From: an uncultured Ellagibacter sp.
Lineage (GTDB): Bacteria > Actinomycetota > Coriobacteriia > Coriobacteriales > Eggerthellaceae
Direction: 5' to 3'
Assembly: GCF_934636505.1 (NCBI RefSeq)
Contig: NZ_CAKUAL010000074.1
Location: forward strand, 1-8,529
DNA length: 8,529 bases
Both the position numbers and the translations under genes were made by a program. The notes beneath the pieces are model-generated. The model made no database searches. It was not told the origin of the DNA and worked only from the letters and a program-made list of their open reading frames with translations. The first letter of the stretch is position 1. Each line of letters opens with the position of its first letter. Below, piece by piece: positions 7,501-8,529 of the stretch.

Positions 7501-7816
7501 CGAGCGCGTCCGCGAGATCGCCACGCTGAAGGTGCTCGGTTTCACCCCGCGCGAAGTCGACGCCTACATCTATCGCGAGACGCTTCTGCTTGCCGTAATC
7601 GGTGCGCTCGTGGGTCTTTTGCTCGGCATCGTGATGGAAGGCTTCGTCGTGGTGACGGCCGAAGTGGATCAGGTCATGTTCGGCCGCGACATCCATGCGG
7701 CAAGCTTTATCATTGCGTTCCTATTAACCATGGTGTTCTCGGTGATCGTGACGCTTGCCATGCGCCCGAAGCTGCGCCGGATCGATATGGTCGAAAGCCT
7801 GAAATCGAACGAATAG
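4544..7816 (+). CDS. Large FtsX-like ABC transporter permease with extracytoplasmic coiled-coil hairpin
   Basis: This 1090-aa membrane protein is the permease partner of the preceding ATPase. Eight membrane segments are predicted by eye: about 18-38, 551-571, 597-619, 645-667, 718-738, 958-982, 1012-1033 and 1053-1074. They form two FtsX-type halves. The first extracytoplasmic region runs from about 40 to 548: an MacB-like folded part up to about 260, then a heptad-rich coiled coil (about 265-515). The second extracytoplasmic domain spans about 740-955. Cytosolic turns carry FtsX-type coupling sequences (RMVEEERVLIGTFKALGYSK; ERVREIATLKVLGFTPREV). The central block ERPAFLMLPRAPKAGKRI, KVTSRNLFRYKRRF and GIAGCTALLLTGLGL matches, from memory, a permease family common in Firmicutes and Coriobacteriia. 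The start ATG at 4544 lies 3 nt after the ATPase stop, with only GAGTGG (4532-4537) as a possible Shine-Dalgarno. The likely role is export or mechanical signalling across the envelope. The substrate is unknown, and no histidine kinase or MacA-like adaptor is adjacent. Confidence 0.9.
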   Translation: MAGAFRKEVMRSITHSLGRFLAIAIIAALGCGFYAGLRLTGPDMRLAGDTYYDATNLCDLRVVSALGFTDDQIDEISQVEGVSGVMPAYESDVIAQIDGVQYTTRIHSLNVDKARASECDDGLNVESEDPYYINRPILVEGSWPDSNDECLLSADTVWSTEVNVGDKVLLAEGTSDLDDTFAVHECTVSGFVRSSYYTCSTSVGSTSLGSGQLATFAYVPEGAFAEDFPYTEAFVTVAGAREAQWATDDYQSLVDATASRINGISDDLLASRLEGIRADAQAELDESRADFETERADALQKLDDAQVELDDAKAKLDDAAAKLASSQATIDSSARDLASGQAQVDSGRAELDAQRAAAEEQFAAAEAQLDAAQASYDAAMAQRAMLVEQLAQAQAAGAHDVVAQLEAAIAQIDAQTAGVPEQIAQGRAQLAEQRSQAQASMDAAEGELASSQATIDSGRAQLESGRRQLASGRSEYEDGLAQYEEGASELSTQRADAEEQFADAEAKLADAQADVDAIADTEGEVYVLDLTKNIGAESFKSDAGRIDQIAQVFPFLFFLVAALVSLTTMTRMVEEERVLIGTFKALGYSKARITSKYLIYAIVASGVGAIIGIVALSKFLPWFIMGAYAIIYAVPCRPCPVDPAMTAAAAGLGVGITVIATWFAAASTLRERPAFLMLPRAPKAGKRILLERIRPLWHRLSFSWKVTSRNLFRYKRRFIMAIVGIAGCTALLLTGLGLQNAINDIIDKQYGELYHYNTIVRMDSDCTPDEKSQVEQRVREDASGDFTWLAAANKQAQSVSGDGADISQHRIDIIVPEHPDAFSDFITMRTREGHEELALSDDGVLVSEKLAMELSLEVGSTFSIFDEDAVGDATGDGREVTVAGIMENYVGHYVYFTPALYEQVMGEEPVFTTLYANEVEDEGAREVLSDELLATDGVKTVTYNDETIDSYRTMLKSVDSVVVVLVIAAALLAFVVLYNLTNINITERVREIATLKVLGFTPREVDAYIYRETLLLAVIGALVGLLLGIVMEGFVVVTAEVDQVMFGRDIHAASFIIAFLLTMVFSVIVTLAMRPKLRRIDMVESLKSNE
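5336..6088 (+). repeat. Heptad-repeat coiled-coil region within the permease, with internal duplication
   Basis: Residues of about 265-515 of the permease are rich in Ala, Gln, Glu, Asp and Leu and fall into 7-residue steps, for example ELDDAKA-KLDDAAA and SGRAQLE-SGRRQLA-SGRSEYE. Two near-copies can be aligned. LASSQATIDS occurs at residues 323-332 (bases 5510-5539) and 448-457 (5885-5914). The block around QRAxAEEQFAxAEAxL occurs at 353-374 (5600-5665) and 492-513 (6017-6082). The heptad pattern breaks near AAGAHD (residues 395-400), close to the midpoint. This suggests two antiparallel helices joined by a turn. Confidence 0.8.
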
Positions 7817-7849
7817 GCGCCTACTTGTACCTGCGAATTGCCGAAGATG

Positions 7850-7870
7850 AGGGAGCAATCCGTCCCTTTC
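7850..7870 (+). terminator. Possible weak terminator after the permease gene
   Basis: AGGGA (7850-7854) can pair with TCCCT (7863-7867) around an 8-nt loop, followed by TTC. The 5-bp stem and very short T-run make this a poor intrinsic terminator. It is the only candidate between the permease stop (7816) and the next promoter, so some transcription may read through into the next gene. Confidence 0.22.
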
Positions 7871-7876
7871 ATACGT

Positions 7877-7900
7877 CTTGCAGGATGCGCATCGCACAAG
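7877..7900 (+). promoter_or_regulatory. Candidate operator: 24-bp interrupted dyad over the -35 position
   Basis: The sequence reads CTTG-N3-GATGCGCATC-N3-CAAG. The central 10 bp are a perfect palindrome, and the outer CTTG/CAAG arms share the same centre (between 7888 and 7889), so 18 of 24 positions are symmetric. The dyad covers the -35 slot of the downstream TACAAT promoter, about 30 bp before the predicted transcript start. This is a typical place for a dimeric repressor. No regulator gene is visible in the window, so its identity is unknown. Confidence 0.45.
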
Positions 7901-7919
7901 TTGCGCTACAATTTCTACA
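7901..7919 (+). promoter_or_regulatory. Promoter of the trigger-factor-family gene (-10 TACAAT)
   Basis: TACAAT at 7907-7912 is a one-mismatch -10 hexamer in the context TTGCGCTACAAT. It predicts a start near 7919 and a 5'UTR of about 42 nt. The -35 slot at 17 bp spacing (7884-7889, GATGCG) is not consensus and is occupied by the dyad described above. The 12 bases ending the -10 match the ABC operon promoter at 10 positions (TTKCGCTAYAAT). Confidence 0.55.
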
Positions 7920-7941
7920 AATGAGTTGGAGTTTTCTCATT
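7920..7941 (+). other. Small hairpin at the predicted 5' end of the mRNA
   Basis: AATGAG (7920-7925) can pair with CTCATT (7936-7941) around a 10-nt loop. It would lie at the very start of the predicted transcript, ending 1 nt before the GAAAGGGG Shine-Dalgarno (7943-7950). It could stabilise the mRNA or do nothing; the stem is AT-rich and weak. Confidence 0.25.
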
Positions 7942-7960
7942 CGAAAGGGGAACTAATTCA

Positions 7961-8529
7961 ATGAAGGTTACTCAGCGAAAGCTCGATGACGGCAAGCTGC
8001 GTCTCGAATGCGTCGCAACGCCCGTTGAGGTGAACGAGGTGCTGCAAAACGCCTACATCCAGTTCGCTCAGCAGATGGGCCTGCGCCCGGAAAAGGATAA
8101 GACGGTCGCTCAGGTCGCCGAGGAGCAGATGGGCATCAAGAACCTCGACTCCATCGTGCAGGAGCAGGCGATCGAGGGTCTTGTCCCTTATGCCATCGAC
8201 AAGAAGAACCTCACGCCCGCGTACCCGCCGAAGGCCGAGCACGATCGCGCCATCGCCCGCGACCGTGAGTTCGCGTTCACCGTCGTGGTGCTCCCGAAGC
8301 CCAACTACGAGCTCTCTTCCTATGAGCCGGTTTCCATCACGGTGCAGCCTTTCGAGGTGAGCGAAGACGAGGTCCAGCGCCACATGGACGAGACGGCAGA
8401 GCACTACGCCGAGTACGTCGCCGACGACCCGCATCCGGTTGCGAAGGGCGACAGCGTGAAGGTGAAGCTCGAGTGCTCCGAGGACGGCAAGCCGATGCCG
8501 GGCCTGACCACCGAGGGCCGCACCTACAC
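7961..8529 (+). CDS. Trigger-factor-family ribosome-associated chaperone/PPIase, 3'-truncated by the window edge
   Basis: Trigger factor binds L23 at the ribosome exit tunnel and shields nascent chains. The frame is open from ATG 7961 to the window end (189 codons plus 2 bases; the family is about 430-480 aa). GAAAGGGG (7943-7950) ends 10 nt upstream. Residues of about 1-113 match the trigger-factor N-terminal domain in layout: MKVTQRKLDDGKLRLEC, a helix, the loop GLRPEK (residues 40-45) where the family has GFRxxK, then AQVAEEQMG, an alpha-helical stretch, LTPAYPPKAEHD and FAFTVVVLPKPNYELSSYE. Residues 114-159 form a linker (VSEDEVQRHMDE). From about 160, VAKGDSVKVKLECSEDGKPM resembles the start of the FKBP-type isomerase domain. 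The Phe-to-Leu change in the ribosome-binding loop and the low overall likeness leave open whether this is the organism's main trigger factor (tig) or a second paralogue, so no symbol is given. It has its own promoter and is not obviously part of the ABC operon. Confidence 0.72.
   Translation, partial: MKVTQRKLDDGKLRLECVATPVEVNEVLQNAYIQFAQQMGLRPEKDKTVAQVAEEQMGIKNLDSIVQEQAIEGLVPYAIDKKNLTPAYPPKAEHDRAIARDREFAFTVVVLPKPNYELSSYEPVSITVQPFEVSEDEVQRHMDETAEHYAEYVADDPHPVAKGDSVKVKLECSEDGKPMPGLTTEGRTY

Noticed and set aside
7814..7823. Palindrome TAGGCGCCTA at the permease stop codon
   Set aside because: It has no loop and is not next to a T-run, so it cannot act as a terminator. A single 10-bp palindrome that overlaps a stop codon and has no other support is not convincing.

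Overview
The window is roughly 60% G+C and gene-dense, with every complete or partial gene on the + strand. It most resembles an anaerobic high-G+C Gram-positive bacterium of the Coriobacteriia (Eggerthella/Slackia/Collinsella relatives). This placement is an inference from protein style and gene content, not from a marker search.

Region 1 (1-3740) is the end of a translation operon: the C-terminal five-sixths of fusA (EF-G), then rpsJ (S10), rplC (L3), rplD (L4) and rplW (L23). Gaps are 36, 14, 31 and 0 nt, each gene after fusA has its own Shine-Dalgarno sequence, and a strong intrinsic terminator follows L23. Two departures from textbook order stand out. No tuf gene lies between fusA and rpsJ. 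The S10 cluster also stops after L23: rplB, rpsS, rplV, rpsC, rplP and the rest are not here.

Region 2 (3796-7816) is a two-gene ABC transporter operon with its own sigma70-like -10 element (TATAAT). A 233-aa MacB/LolD/BceA-type ATPase is followed 3 nt later by a 1090-aa FtsX-like permease. The permease has eight predicted membrane segments in two FtsX-type halves, two extracytoplasmic domains, and a coiled coil of about 250 residues that looks like an antiparallel hairpin projecting from the cell. The substrate cannot be read from sequence.

Region 3 (7817-8529) is a 144-nt intergenic stretch with a promoter (TACAAT), a 24-bp interrupted dyad over the -35 position, and a small 5'UTR hairpin. 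It leads into a trigger-factor-family chaperone gene that runs off the window end. Trigger factor docks on ribosomal protein L23, which is encoded 4.3 kb upstream. The L23 here keeps the docking glutamate (E15), while the chaperone has a variant ribosome-binding loop (GLRPEK instead of GFRxxK).

No tRNA, rRNA, CRISPR array, insertion sequence or phage gene is visible. Most of the window is well-understood housekeeping. The items most worth checking are the broken S10 cluster, the coiled-coil hairpin permease, the divergent trigger factor and the dyad in front of it.
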